A DNA stretch of 64,000 bases from Tenacibaculum sp. 190130A14a (GCF_964048965.1 NZ_OZ040189.1:3166501-3230500), one strand, 5' to 3'. Positions 34,877-45,393 are shown, counted from the stretch's first letter. Translations and numbers: made by a program. The notes: generated by a model from the letters alone, not told the origin.

Positions 34877-35938
34877 ATGACTAGCTTACAAAAAACACCC
34901 GCAATTTTTAAGAATTCAATCGTACACCATATCCTATTTTGGTTAGGTGTGTATGCCTACTTTATAGGTACCGTAAACATGAGCTATTATAGTGGGTATG
35001 GAGAAGTATTGAGTCATTATGCCATCTATGTTTTTTGTCAGATTTTAGTGGCCTATACCAGCTTGTATGCACTCATTCCTTGTTTTTTAAACACTAAAAA
35101 GAATGTGCAGTTTATAGGAAGTATGCTACTCTTATTAATGTTGGCATTTGTACTTTTTGTGGCGTATCATGAATATTACCACCTTCCTAAATATCATGAA
35201 CCCAAAGATATGCCTTACGATTCCTATGGGATCTTTTGGGAAAAGCTATTAAACATTCGCATTTTTATAGGAAAATCTACCATCATCTTAACCCCTACCG
35301 TATTATTAATCATTGCGAAGTTTTACAAAGAAAAACAAGCCTATTTACAACTCAACGAACAGAAAAAAATCACTGAACTTTCTGCCTTAAAACATCAATT
35401 GAATCCGCATTTTTTATTCAATACCTTAAACAATTTATATGCTTTAGCTATTAATAAATCAGACGAAGCTCCCGAAGTAATTGCCAAGCTATCTGAAATG
35501 CTCGATTATATGCTTTATGGTTGTAATGAGAAATATGTGCCTTTGACCAAAGAAATTGATTTGATTGATAATTATTTAGCTTTGGAAAAAGTGCGTTACG
35601 GAGATCGTGTTGCAATTCGTTTTGAGAAAAACATACAGCCTGAAGTAAAAATTGCTCCTTTAATACTGCTTACCTTTATTGAAAATGCCTTTAAACATGG
35701 GGTTTCTCAAGAGTTAAAAAAAGCTTCTATCAACATTGTTATTTCGGTGGAAGGAAATCATATTCTTTTTAATATTGCCAACTCAGTTACAAAAAACGCA
35801 GCCAATTCTACGAAAGAAGCTATTGGATTGAGCAATGTTAAAAAACAGTTGGAATTGTTATATTTAGACGGATATTCTTTAAAAATTGAAGAAGATGCCA
35901 ATTATTTTAATGTACACTTAAAATTACCCATCAAATGA
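34877..35938 (+). CDS. LytS-type sensor histidine kinase
   Basis: 353 residues from the ATG at 34877 (a TTG at 34859 extends it less plausibly). Four hydrophobic segments in the first ~165 residues, then the His_kinase domain with 'ALKHQLNPHFLFNTLNNLYA' (phospho-accepting His in 'LNPHFLFN') and a GHKL ATPase with 'LILLTFIENAFKHGVSQELK' and 'GLSNVKKQLELLY'. It should phosphorylate the LytTR regulator whose ATG overlaps its stop (ATGA). The signal is unknown. Confidence 0.9.
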   Translation: MTSLQKTPAIFKNSIVHHILFWLGVYAYFIGTVNMSYYSGYGEVLSHYAIYVFCQILVAYTSLYALIPCFLNTKKNVQFIGSMLLLLMLAFVLFVAYHEYYHLPKYHEPKDMPYDSYGIFWEKLLNIRIFIGKSTIILTPTVLLIIAKFYKEKQAYLQLNEQKKITELSALKHQLNPHFLFNTLNNLYALAINKSDEAPEVIAKLSEMLDYMLYGCNEKYVPLTKEIDLIDNYLALEKVRYGDRVAIRFEKNIQPEVKIAPLILLTFIENAFKHGVSQELKKASINIVISVEGNHILFNIANSVTKNAANSTKEAIGLSNVKKQLELLYLDGYSLKIEEDANYFNVHLKLPIK

Positions 35939-36627
35939 CCTACAAATGTTTAATTGTTGACGATGAAGCACTCGCGAGAGGATTGATACAAACACATTTG
36001 TCTCAACTAGATGATTTTGAAGTGGTAGCTTCTTGCCCTAGTGCCATTGAAGCAAGCAAAATTCTACAAGAAGAATCTATTGATTTGCTGTTTTTAGATA
36101 TTGAAATGCCGGTATTGAAAGGAACCGATTTCTTTAAACATTTGGTCCACAAACCCAAGGTAATTTTTACTACAGCTTATAGAGATTATGCCATTGAAGG
36201 CTTTGAATTGAATGCAGTGGATTATATTTTAAAACCGATTACTTTTCAACGTTTTTTCAATGCCATAGAAAAGTTTAGAACCTTGCAAAGAGGTAGTATG
36301 GTTACCCAAGTAAGTAGTCCGCAACCTAAAAACCATTTTATTTTTATCCGAAAAGATCGCAAGCAGGTAAAGGTATATTTAGATGCTATTTTATATATAG
36401 AGAGCTTAAAAGATTACGTAAAAATTCACGAAACGGAAACACAGCATATAACCAAGTCGAGTATTTCTGCTTTTGAAGAAAAATTAGATGCTCGTTTTGT
36501 TAGAATTCACCGTTCCTATATTATCAATAAAGATCAAATTACGGCTTATACCAAAAATGATGTAGAAATTGGAAATATTGAAATTCCAATTGGAGAGAAT
36601 TATCGCGAAAACCTAACTGACTTATAA
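35935..36627 (+). CDS. LytTR response regulator
   Basis: 230 residues. Receiver domain: 'CLIVDDEALARGLIQTHLSQ', 'LLFLDIEMPVLKGTDFFKHL' with the phospho-acceptor Asp, 'TTAYRDYAIEGFELNAVDYI' and 'LKPI'. LytTR DNA-binding domain: 'VYLDAILYIESLKDYVKIHE' and 'FVRIHRSYIINKDQITAYTK'. Overlaps the kinase by 4 nt, so the two are co-translated. Target genes are not evident; the divergent DUF5916 gene is one candidate. Its last 6 nt overlap the convergent kinase-like gene. Confidence 0.9.
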   Translation: MTYKCLIVDDEALARGLIQTHLSQLDDFEVVASCPSAIEASKILQEESIDLLFLDIEMPVLKGTDFFKHLVHKPKVIFTTAYRDYAIEGFELNAVDYILKPITFQRFFNAIEKFRTLQRGSMVTQVSSPQPKNHFIFIRKDRKQVKVYLDAILYIESLKDYVKIHETETQHITKSSISAFEEKLDARFVRIHRSYIINKDQITAYTKNDVEIGNIEIPIGENYRENLTDL

Positions 36628-37590
36628 ACTTGCCAATACCGAATCGACCATTTTTTTATTGTAGGCATTTATCTTTTGATGTGTAGGCATCCATCCTAAT
36701 AAAAATCGCATAAAATCGGTACAAGCCACTGGGTACATAGCTCTCCATTCTTGCTCTAAATCTTTAAAATCAAAAGTAAATTTCTGTTGTACAAAGGCCT
36801 TGTTCAATGCTTCGAAATAATAGTTAAGTAATGCTGTTTCATAACGTTCCAATTCGGCATTCGATAAACAGCTTCCCAAGAAATACCCTACGTCCTTCAT
36901 TCCGCAACCACCTCCTACATATTGAAAATCTACTGCAGCCACTTGTCTACCTCCTTCTGAAAAACAAAAGTTAGCAAGTTTGGCATCGCCATGCACAAAG
37001 GTTTTAAACTGGCAATTGTTTAATACAGTATCAATAGCAGGTGCCTTTGCTTTTAATTGTTCATCTGCTATCAAATCCAATTCATCAGGTCGGGTAGCTA
37101 AATGCCAATAAGTACCTACTTCCCAAAGTCCTTTTGGTTGTTGTTGTAAAAACTGGATATGAAAATTTGCCAACCATTGTAAACACAGTTTTACCTCATC
37201 TAAGGTAATAGACATTTTACGCAAAGGATAATTCTCGTTTAAATCTTCCATTATAATCCATTGTTGCATTCCTTCGGTAAAAGATCCCATTAACTGAGGC
37301 GTTTTACAGTCATTGGAGCAGTGCTCATTATACTGTTGATACCAATATGTCTCTACCTGGTAAGATCTTACCTTTCGTTGATGTGAAAGATTGGTATTCC
37401 AACCTCTTGGGTGTTTGGCTGCTTGTTGTAAATCAATAAACTTTACAACTACCGTTTTAAAATCAGCATTTTCTAACTGAAAACGTACAATACGTCCATA
37501 ACCACTCCATAAACTTTGAATGGTTTCTACTTCTTTACAATTGGAAGCTTTGGTGATTTGTAAAAGGTATTGAATAAAGTTCGAATTCAT
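36622..37590 (-). CDS. Small-molecule phosphotransferase (ecdysteroid/choline kinase-like, APH fold)
   Basis: 322 residues. 'QWIIMEDLNENYPL' is the hinge motif, 'FVHGDAKLANFCFS' the catalytic loop (His-Gly-Asp-x-Lys-x-x-Asn) and 'VAAVDFQYVGGGCGMKDVGY' the metal-binding Asp segment. This set fits the EcKL/CHK branch of aminoglycoside-phosphotransferase-like kinases. It should transfer phosphate from ATP to a small alcohol; the substrate cannot be read from the sequence. Monocistronic, convergent with the LytTR gene. Confidence 0.8.
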   Translation of the reverse strand: MNSNFIQYLLQITKASNCKEVETIQSLWSGYGRIVRFQLENADFKTVVVKFIDLQQAAKHPRGWNTNLSHQRKVRSYQVETYWYQQYNEHCSNDCKTPQLMGSFTEGMQQWIIMEDLNENYPLRKMSITLDEVKLCLQWLANFHIQFLQQQPKGLWEVGTYWHLATRPDELDLIADEQLKAKAPAIDTVLNNCQFKTFVHGDAKLANFCFSEGGRQVAAVDFQYVGGGCGMKDVGYFLGSCLSNAELERYETALLNYYFEALNKAFVQQKFTFDFKDLEQEWRAMYPVACTDFMRFLLGWMPTHQKINAYNKKMVDSVLASL

Positions 37591-37862
37591 TGAAATTACT
37601 TGTGCTTGCGAAGATAGTATAAAACGAAACTAAGACATCAAGCATTGCATTCTTTCTAGTTTGAATAAACCTTTTAACTATTTAATAAACCTCTTACATA
37701 ATACAATCGTCGTTCTACTATTCAATGCTTTAATATTTGCTCATAGTGGCGGACATTCTATTGAGTGGATTGAAGAATGAAGGCTGCATAAGTTACTTGA
37801 AAAAATAAAATAAAGAGAATTAATTTTAATTAATTACCTTACATTCAGTAAATTAAAATTGT

Positions 37863-39152
37863 ATGATTACAGACCAAAGTTTAAAAAAATTCTTATCCTG
37901 TAACTATGAGGATTTAAAAAAAAGTGATTACAAATTTCTAGTCGAAAGTTATTTTAAAACTCATAGTAAAGAATGGTATGTAGAAAACGAAGATGAACCC
38001 ATATTAAATCTTACTCAAAAAGAATTCATTTTCTGGGAACTTATTCGGCGCCATGCGATGCCACATGGTATTAAGGAACAGTTTTTCGATTTTAGTGGCT
38101 TTATTTTTCCAGATTTTGCAGGTATTTCTCTACTGCATAAGGAAATAAAGACTGTTGGTTTTGATTTTGATTTTTGGTCTAAGGGTGAAAAAATGGAATT
38201 TACATATGATGTTGATTTTTCATATGCTAAATTCTTAGGAATAGCTAACTTTAAAAGTGTTAAGTTCTCTGGAAATGTAGATTTTCAGTCAACAAAATTC
38301 TTGGGAGATGTAAACTTTCCTAATGCCCATTTCTTTAAAAAAGTAAGATTCTCAAGCACAGAATTCGATGGTTTGGCAAATTTTTCAGAGGCTCAATTTT
38401 CAAGTGAGCATCGAACAATATTCCGTTATTGTAAAGGCAAAAATTCCAGAGAAAATTCAGAAAACGAACCTTGGAACTATCAAATAGAATTTAATTTTAG
38501 CAGTGTAGAACTCAATAATATGGTGAGTTTTAAAAGAGTTCATTTTCATAAAACAAATTTTTCTGGAACCAATATTCCCAAAGATCTTCGATTTGAAGAG
38601 TGTAGCTGGGCAGGGACTAGAAGATTGGTATTATGGAAAGAGCATACAATTTTTAGACTTTGGAATAGAAATAATTCACATTTTAAAAATTATATTGAAC
38701 GATATCGGCAAATAAAACTGAACTATGCTTCTTTTCAAGAATGGGAACTTTCTGGAAAGGCATATAGAAGTGAGATGTATATTCGACAATGGTTGGCTTT
38801 CTTTGAGATATTTAACTACAAGAAACCACTTATGATTCCTATTCGTATTATCGAATTTCTTTTGTCTTCGTTTTATGGGATTTTTTCAGGATATACTCAA
38901 AGTATAACAAAACCATTTATTTGGTTGATACTATCAACAACTTTAATCTTCCCTTTTTTCTATAGTGAATGCCAACTCATTGAGTTATTTGATTGTAATT
39001 ATTCTAAAACATTAGAAACAAGTGCAAAGAATACTTTTCCATTCTATAGACTTGAGAATGATAAGTTCTGGGTAGCTTTAACTCAAAAAATATTTAGTAG
39101 TACACTTCTTGCTTTTTTTATTCTTGCTCTGAGAAAGAGGTATAAACAGTAA
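37863..39152 (+). CDS. Pentapeptide-repeat membrane protein
   Basis: 429 residues. Pentapeptide repeats of the (A/S/F)-(D/N)-(L/F) type from ~60 to ~240: 'FDFSGFIFPDFAGISL', 'VDFSYAKFLGIANFKSVKFS', 'VDFQSTKFLGDVNFPNAHFF', 'VRFSSTEFDGLANFSEAQFS'. A linker with 'YIERYRQIKLNYASFQEWEL' leads to two C-terminal hydrophobic segments ('PFIWLILSTTLIFPFFY', 'SSTLLAFFILALRKRY'). This matches ion-channel-like pentapeptide proteins that carry a C-terminal two-TM module. Function unknown; followed by a terminator. Confidence 0.8.
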   Translation: MITDQSLKKFLSCNYEDLKKSDYKFLVESYFKTHSKEWYVENEDEPILNLTQKEFIFWELIRRHAMPHGIKEQFFDFSGFIFPDFAGISLLHKEIKTVGFDFDFWSKGEKMEFTYDVDFSYAKFLGIANFKSVKFSGNVDFQSTKFLGDVNFPNAHFFKKVRFSSTEFDGLANFSEAQFSSEHRTIFRYCKGKNSRENSENEPWNYQIEFNFSSVELNNMVSFKRVHFHKTNFSGTNIPKDLRFEECSWAGTRRLVLWKEHTIFRLWNRNNSHFKNYIERYRQIKLNYASFQEWELSGKAYRSEMYIRQWLAFFEIFNYKKPLMIPIRIIEFLLSSFYGIFSGYTQSITKPFIWLILSTTLIFPFFYSECQLIELFDCNYSKTLETSAKNTFPFYRLENDKFWVALTQKIFSSTLLAFFILALRKRYKQ

Positions 39153-39196
39153 AAGTTTGAAGATTAGAAATAATTAGATTTGAACGTAAATAAAAA

Positions 39197-39226
39197 CAAA
39201 AACCAAGCAAATGCTCGGTTTTTTTT
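39197..39226 (+). terminator. Terminator after the pentapeptide-repeat gene
   Basis: AAAAACCAAGC / GCTCGGTTTTTTTT: stem with one mismatch pair around AAAT, followed by a run of T. Typical intrinsic terminator. Confidence 0.7.
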
Positions 39227-39902
39227 ATCTAACTATCTACAAAATAGTCTAACTCTTCTTCTTTTATAATATCTTCCATTATCCCTCTAACCATGTACGT
39301 CACATTGGTTATCAGCATCATATGTACCACTACCTTCTTTATCAATTCTTAAAAACAACATTACTTTCAAAACTTGTTTACCTGTAAGAGTATTTGCGAA
39401 CTAGTACATTTCATTCCAAAAGACTTCATGAAATTGGCAGACAGCATTCTTGTTTAATATTTTCAAATATACGTATCAAAAACATTATTTTATTGAAGAT
39501 ACAACAATAAAAACAAGGTTAAACTTATACTATATTTAATAAATATTATAAAATATTAACAAAACATCAAAATGTTGTTATTATAATATTAATAGCTAAT
39601 AATATCCTATGAAAAAAAACACCCCAGTTAAGATAGATTTGCTGATTATCAACACTTAACATAAAACAAACATTCAAAACCCTTCAAATAATGTTCAACT
39701 ACTATAACACACAAACCTTCTAAATCAGGCATCTATTTTTCAATTTTTTAATAATACAAAAAATGAGTATCGACCTGTGTGATTGGACTCATAAAAAAAC
39801 GCACAAAAAAATGTAAACCTCATAAAATGTAAACCTATAAGAACAAAAACAAACACCCAAGACTAAAAAAATAATTAATCAAACCTTTAACAACATAAAA
39901 AC
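39227..39902. other. Long AT-rich intergenic region, no intact gene
   Basis: No complete gene. Reading the minus strand near 39285-39395 gives a short frame 'KQVLKVMLFLRIDKEGSGTY' then 'DADNQCDVHG' before a stop, which may be a remnant of a decayed gene. Closer to the protease there is a small repeat (ATGTAAACCT twice near 39811 and 39827). I see no clear -7/-33 promoter for the protease. Confidence 0.5.
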
Positions 39903-42900
39903 ATGAAAAATAAATTCACATTGCTAATAGCATTCTTATTTGTTTTTTATTCCGGATTTTCACAAACCAACAACTTCTGGAAAAAAGAAGCTATTTCTTT
40001 ACAAAATAAAACAAACCTTTCTTCCATAGAAACCTTTAGTTTAGAAATAAGAAAATTAAAAAACACATTATTACAAGCTCCTAAGATTAACAACTATACT
40101 GCGAAATCGAATCTTGTAATAACCTTTCCAAATGAGTTTGGGGAGTTAATCGAGTATCGCATGTTTGAAAAATCAAATTTGCATCCAGAATTGGCTAACA
40201 AATTTCCGAATGCTAAATCTTATATAGGTAGCTCTGTAAAAGAAAATAAATCTATATACTTAAGTGTAAATCAACACAGTATTAGTGGAGTAATTATCAA
40301 AGCCAATTCAAAACCTCAATACATTAAACCTGTTGACATACAAAATAACCTTTACACTATAAGTTCTAAAACCACAGAAGAAGAAGAAAAAGGTAACTTT
40401 AATTGTGGATCAGATAGTGATCGTCATCATCATAATTTAAAAACTAAGCTAGAATCAAAAACAACAGTACAACGAAATGCAAATGACGCTACGTTAAGAA
40501 CCTATCGTTTTGCTATAGCTACTACCGCTGAATTTTCACAGTTTTATATCAATCAAGCAAATGTAAGTAACGGTACCGTTCAACAAAAAAAAGCAGCCGT
40601 AATTGCTGGATTAAACGCTACGTTAACCATCATAAACGCAGTATATGAAAGAGACTTAAGCGTTCGTTTTGAATTAGTAGCAAATAATGATGCTCTCATA
40701 TTTTTAGACACTAATACTGATGGTTTTACACATGACAATAGCAGTGCTTTAGTAAATGAAGCTCATGGGGTAATTAGCAACACCATAGGAAATGCGAACT
40801 TTGATATTGGTCATGTAGTAGACTTATCTAATCGAGGTGGTTTTGGAGGACTCGGAGTTCTTTGCAACGATTCTAGAAAAGGAACAGGTGCTAGTACTGC
40901 TAACAACCCTACTGGTAATTTTTTTTATGGATTATTCCTTCATGAAATAGGTCATCAATTAGGAGCACAACATACATTTAATAATGCTTGTAATGGCAAT
41001 AGAGTTAGTTCTAGTGCTTTTGAACCTGGTAGTGGTTCAACGATTATGTCATACTCAGGAGTATGCGCACCAAATGTTATTAATGACAGAGATACCTACT
41101 TCCATGCTAAAAGTATAGAACAAATGTGGAGCGTAATATCCAACACCAATTGTGCTACTCTTACGAATACAGGCAATACCCCTCCAACAGCAAATGCGGG
41201 TAACGACTTTACCATACCAAAATCTACTCCTTTTGTATTAAAAGGAACAAGTAGTGATGCCAACAACGCTGCTAATAGTTTAACACACACTTGGGAACAA
41301 ATAGATGCAGGAACAGAAGCTATTTCTCCATATGCAATAACAGGACCAGCTTTTCGATCTTTAGCCCCTAGTTCATCAGCAGAACGTTATTTTCCAGCCA
41401 TAGGAGGTGTTTCTAGTGGATATGTTTCTCAATGGGAAAGTCTTCCTGCTGTATCAAGAGAAATGAACTTTAGATTAACCGTTAGAGACAACCATAATGG
41501 TGGTGCAAGTACCGCTTCAGATGACGTAAAAATTACGGTAAACGATAATGCAGGGCCTTTTGTAGTTACTTCTCCTAATACCGATCAAATCATCTGGACA
41601 CCTGGAACAAACGAAAACATTACTTGGGATGTTGCTGGAACAACTAGTAATGGAATAAATGCAACCACAGTAGATATTTTATTATCTATCGATGGAGGAA
41701 TCACATTCAATACTACTTTGGCTTCCAATGTTCCTAATGATGGATCACATCAAATTACCGTACCCAATACAACCGGTAGCCAAAATAGAATTATGGTAAA
41801 GGCCACCAACCATATTTTCTATGATATGTCTAATAAAAACTTTTTTATCTCTAATGGTTCAGATACTGTAGCACCAAGCACACCAACAGGTTTAACCGCT
41901 ACGAATCCTGATAATGATTCTCATATTTCAGCCAAGTTAAATTGGACTGCTTCTACAGACAACGTGGGTATAGCTGGATACATTATTGTACAAAATGGAG
42001 AAGAAATATTTACTTGGAACAGTACCAGTACTAGTGACCTTATTATGCGTGGTTTAAATGATGGAACTGACTATGCTTTTCAAATAATTGCTTTTGATGC
42101 AGCCGGTAATAGATCTGCCGCCAGTGCTGTTGCAAATGTTAAAACTACAGGAAACGCACCAACTGCACCTTTAAACGTTATTGCAACAAACATTACACAA
42201 ACAGGTGCTTCATTAAGTTGGGACCCTTCCACTAGCCCAGGTACACACATTGATGGATATAGTGTATTTGTAAATGGCGTATTTACCCTTTATACAAAAG
42301 ATGTTACACCTGATAATCTAACCTCAGCTGTACTTAATACCTTAAATCCTGGTAGAACCTATAGTATTACAATTGGAGCAGTAGATGGTAACAATATAAG
42401 GTCTCGAAAAGAATCTATTCCCATTGAAGTAACAACACTAGAAGACAACACACCTCCTTCTACTCCAACTAATTTAGTAGCGAGTGTTCCACAAGCAACT
42501 GGTGAAAACCCAGAAACTTCCGTAGATTTAGATTGGACTGCTGCTACCGACAATACCCGTATTGCAGGATATATTATTGAATGGGAATGGAACAACGGGA
42601 CAGATTCATTTACTTGGAACAGTACAAGTGCAGCCATCACCATGCGAGGTTTAACCCCTGCAACTGCCTATACGTTTAGAGTAAGAGCTTTTGATGCTGC
42701 TGGGAATACTTCTGAACTTAGTGGACCTGCAACAATAACAACGGCAGGTACTCTTCCAAATGACACAACACCTCCATCTAATGTAACAAACTTACAAGTT
42801 AACAATATAACAACCACCACAGCTAACTTAACTTGGAATGCAGCTACAGATAATGTAGGGGTTACTGGGTATGATATTTTTAGAGGTACAGAAACTACTG

Positions 42901-45254
42901 CATTTGCAACTTCAACTACCAACAGTTTTCAACTTATAGACTTAACTCCTGGAAGTACTACCACCTATGTTGTAAAAGCAAAAGATGCAGCTGGTAATAC
43001 ATCTGTAAACAATAGTAATACAGTTACTGTAACTACTTTAGAAAATACAGACCCTACATATTGCGATATGAAAGGCAATAACAGTAATGATGATAACATT
43101 ACAAATGTAACTTTTGCAGGAATCAATAAAACATCTTCTAATACTACTGCTGGTTATCATGATTATACAGATAATATTGCCAATGTTACTAAAGGAGAAA
43201 CTCAAAGTATGACTGTCACATTTGTTGGGTGGCAAGGTGGAGACAATAACGAAGTATATGTATGGATTGATTGGAATAAAAATGGACTTTTTACAGATGC
43301 GGGTGAAAAATTTGAAGGAACTGGAACGGGTAGCATTCGTACCGTATCTATAACCACTCCGAATACCGCAACGACAGGAAATACAAGAATACGTGTTGTA
43401 TTAGGCTATAATAATAGCGATGGAGACAACGCTTGTACGAATATTAGTTTTGGTGAAGTAGAAGATTATACTATTTCAATTAGCAATGGTGGTGGTAACA
43501 ACGATACGACTCCTCCTTCAAATGTAACTGGATTGCAAGCAGAAAATATAACACAAACAACAGCTGACTTGACTTGGAATGTAGCAACAGATAATATAGG
43601 CGTTACTGGATATGACATTTTTAGAGGTACAGAAACTTCCCCTTTCCAATCAACTACCACGAATAGTTTTCAACTAATAGGATTAAGTTCTGGGAGTACT
43701 ACAACCTATGTTGTAAAAGCAAAAGATGCCGCTGGTAATATATCAGTTAACAATAGTAATACGGTTTCAGTTACCACACTTACTGATACAACCAATCCGA
43801 CCTATTGTGCGGCGGGTCATCAAGGAACCAATTATATAGCGCAAGTTACTTTTGGAAGTATCAATAATTCAAGTACAAACAATAGTTATACTAACTTTAC
43901 TAATCAAAGTACTACAGTTCAAAGAGGTCAGTCTTTATCTCTTACGGTTACCCCTGGAATTACAGCAAACAACTGGTCTAGCAATGTCGTTGCTGCTTGG
44001 ATAGATTGGAACAGAGATGGTACGTTTTCTATTGCTGAAAGAGTATTATTAAAATCTCCAGGAGTTGGTGGTCAAACCACTACTGTAACAGTACCGAATG
44101 ATGCCCAATTAGGAATTACTAGATTAAGAGTACGTTATAGATGGGCTAGTAACCCTAACCCTTGTGGTACCTCATCTAATGATGGAAATGAAGTAGAAGA
44201 TTATAACATTATAGTTAATGGGGGCAATGGAAATGATGATACAACTCCTCCTTCTAACGTAGAAAATGTTACTGTTGCAAATATTACACAAACAACAGCC
44301 GATTTAAGTTGGACTCTAGCAACTGATAATATAGGGGTTACTGGATATGATATTTTTAGAAATGCAGAAACTACTGCTTTTGCAAGTTCAACTACCGCTA
44401 GTTTTCAATTAACTGGATTGGCCCCAGGAAGTACTACAACCTATGTTGTAAAAGCAAAAGATGCCGCGGGTAATACATCAATTGCCAATAGCAATACTGT
44501 AACCGTAACCACACTTGGAAATACTACTCCAACCTACTGTTCAGCAGGTGCAAGTCCTACTGCGAATTATATAGGTCAAGTTATATTTGGTACTATAAAC
44601 AATACCACGACTAGTGACGCAAGTTATTCCGATTTCACCTCTCAAAGCACTACAGTACAAAGAGGACAATCAGTATCTCTCACCGTAAATCCTGGAATTT
44701 CATTTTGGAGTAGTAATGTAGTAGCCGCATGGATTGATTGGAATCAAGACGGAACTTTCTCTACTACAGAAAGGATATTAATAAAATCACCAGGAACTGG
44801 AGGGCAAACAACTACCGTAACAGTGCCTAATGATGCTCAATTAGGAACTACTAGATTAAGAGTTCGTTATAAATGGGCTGGTGATCCTAACCCATGTGGA
44901 ACCGCATCTAGCGATGGTGACGAAGTAGAAGATTACACGGTTAATGTAACTAATGCTAACAGTGCTAGTCCAGGGTTATTAACTGAAAGTTATACTAATA
45001 GTAGTAAGAAAAAGCCTAGTGTTTTTCCAAACCCATTTAATGAAAATGTTGTTTTAAATATCAACTCTTTTAAAAATTCAGCATTTAACTTAGGAATATA
45101 CGATTTAGCTGGAAGAGAAATTTTCTTTAAACAATATAACGGTTATCAATCTAAAATTGAAAATATTGGTGATTATATCAAGGCTACAGGAACCTATATT
45201 ATTAGAATAACATCTGAAAAAAATTCACAAGTTTTAAAAGTGATTAAAAAGTAA
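39903..45254 (+). CDS. T9SS-exported reprolysin-like metalloprotease with FN3 and GEVED modules
   Basis: 1783 residues. Signal peptide ends at about 21. The propeptide region is followed by a reprolysin-type (M12B) catalytic domain with zinc motif HEIGHQLGAQH (His347, Glu348, His351, His357) and a Met-turn-like 'IMSYSGVC'. Then come Ig/PKD-like segments, six fibronectin type III modules (about 656-750, 752-850, 852-950, 954-1045, 1201-1292, 1445-1538) and three GEVED modules (about 1050-1197, 1300-1438, 1543-1680). The last ~80 residues carry the type A T9SS sorting tail ('VFPNPFNENVVLNI', 'YDLAGREIF', 'GTYIIRITSEKNSQVLKVIK'). Expected product: secreted or surface-attached endopeptidase. Substrate unknown. 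Confidence 0.92.
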   Translation: MKNKFTLLIAFLFVFYSGFSQTNNFWKKEAISLQNKTNLSSIETFSLEIRKLKNTLLQAPKINNYTAKSNLVITFPNEFGELIEYRMFEKSNLHPELANKFPNAKSYIGSSVKENKSIYLSVNQHSISGVIIKANSKPQYIKPVDIQNNLYTISSKTTEEEEKGNFNCGSDSDRHHHNLKTKLESKTTVQRNANDATLRTYRFAIATTAEFSQFYINQANVSNGTVQQKKAAVIAGLNATLTIINAVYERDLSVRFELVANNDALIFLDTNTDGFTHDNSSALVNEAHGVISNTIGNANFDIGHVVDLSNRGGFGGLGVLCNDSRKGTGASTANNPTGNFFYGLFLHEIGHQLGAQHTFNNACNGNRVSSSAFEPGSGSTIMSYSGVCAPNVINDRDTYFHAKSIEQMWSVISNTNCATLTNTGNTPPTANAGNDFTIPKSTPFVLKGTSSDANNAANSLTHTWEQIDAGTEAISPYAITGPAFRSLAPSSSAERYFPAIGGVSSGYVSQWESLPAVSREMNFRLTVRDNHNGGASTASDDVKITVNDNAGPFVVTSPNTDQIIWTPGTNENITWDVAGTTSNGINATTVDILLSIDGGITFNTTLASNVPNDGSHQITVPNTTGSQNRIMVKATNHIFYDMSNKNFFISNGSDTVAPSTPTGLTATNPDNDSHISAKLNWTASTDNVGIAGYIIVQNGEEIFTWNSTSTSDLIMRGLNDGTDYAFQIIAFDAAGNRSAASAVANVKTTGNAPTAPLNVIATNITQTGASLSWDPSTSPGTHIDGYSVFVNGVFTLYTKDVTPDNLTSAVLNTLNPGRTYSITIGAVDGNNIRSRKESIPIEVTTLEDNTPPSTPTNLVASVPQATGENPETSVDLDWTAATDNTRIAGYIIEWEWNNGTDSFTWNSTSAAITMRGLTPATAYTFRVRAFDAAGNTSELSGPATITTAGTLPNDTTPPSNVTNLQVNNITTTTANLTWNAATDNVGVTGYDIFRGTETTAFATSTTNSFQLIDLTPGSTTTYVVKAKDAAGNTSVNNSNTVTVTTLENTDPTYCDMKGNNSNDDNITNVTFAGINKTSSNTTAGYHDYTDNIANVTKGETQSMTVTFVGWQGGDNNEVYVWIDWNKNGLFTDAGEKFEGTGTGSIRTVSITTPNTATTGNTRIRVVLGYNNSDGDNACTNISFGEVEDYTISISNGGGNNDTTPPSNVTGLQAENITQTTADLTWNVATDNIGVTGYDIFRGTETSPFQSTTTNSFQLIGLSSGSTTTYVVKAKDAAGNISVNNSNTVSVTTLTDTTNPTYCAAGHQGTNYIAQVTFGSINNSSTNNSYTNFTNQSTTVQRGQSLSLTVTPGITANNWSSNVVAAWIDWNRDGTFSIAERVLLKSPGVGGQTTTVTVPNDAQLGITRLRVRYRWASNPNPCGTSSNDGNEVEDYNIIVNGGNGNDDTTPPSNVENVTVANITQTTADLSWTLATDNIGVTGYDIFRNAETTAFASSTTASFQLTGLAPGSTTTYVVKAKDAAGNTSIANSNTVTVTTLGNTTPTYCSAGASPTANYIGQVIFGTINNTTTSDASYSDFTSQSTTVQRGQSVSLTVNPGISFWSSNVVAAWIDWNQDGTFSTTERILIKSPGTGGQTTTVTVPNDAQLGTTRLRVRYKWAGDPNPCGTASSDGDEVEDYTVNVTNANSASPGLLTESYTNSSKKKPSVFPNPFNENVVLNINSFKNSAFNLGIYDLAGREIFFKQYNGYQSKIENIGDYIKATGTYIIRITSEKNSQVLKVIKK
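42762..44516 (+). repeat. In-gene repeated FN3-GEVED modules
   Basis: Three FN3 units of about 280 nt (42762-43038, 43503-43780, 44237-44516) are closely alike ('TTPPSNV', 'GYDIFRG/NAET', 'GSTTTYVVKAKDAAGN'), with GEVED units between and after them (43801-44217 and 44532-44943 nearly identical in 'WIDWN.DGTFS' and 'TTTVTVPNDAQLG'). This shows tandem module duplication and is a site for recombination. Confidence 0.85.
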
Positions 45255-45282
45255 ATTCTTAAAATATAACTTCTAATAACAT

Positions 45283-45316
45283 AAAAGCTCAAGGTATTTA
45301 AATACCTTGAGCTTTT
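45283..45316 (+). terminator. 34-bp perfect palindromic terminator after the protease
   Basis: AAAAGCTCAAGGTATTT followed by its exact reverse complement, then T's. It is 28 nt past the protease stop and can act in both directions; the gene cluster at 45394 ends toward it on the minus strand. Confidence 0.8.
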
Positions 45317-45393
45317 TATCTTTAAAATGATTTCCAAACTAACACATACGTTCTTATATAATATACTATAGTTTGGTTTTCATTAATAACTTG

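Noticed and set aside
42359..43660. Minus-strand open frames repeated in the protease gene, and the regular spacing of repeats, as possible genes or CRISPR-like array
   Set aside because: They mirror the FN3 modules. Repeat units are about 280 nt, coding, and divergent; there are no short repeat-spacer units.
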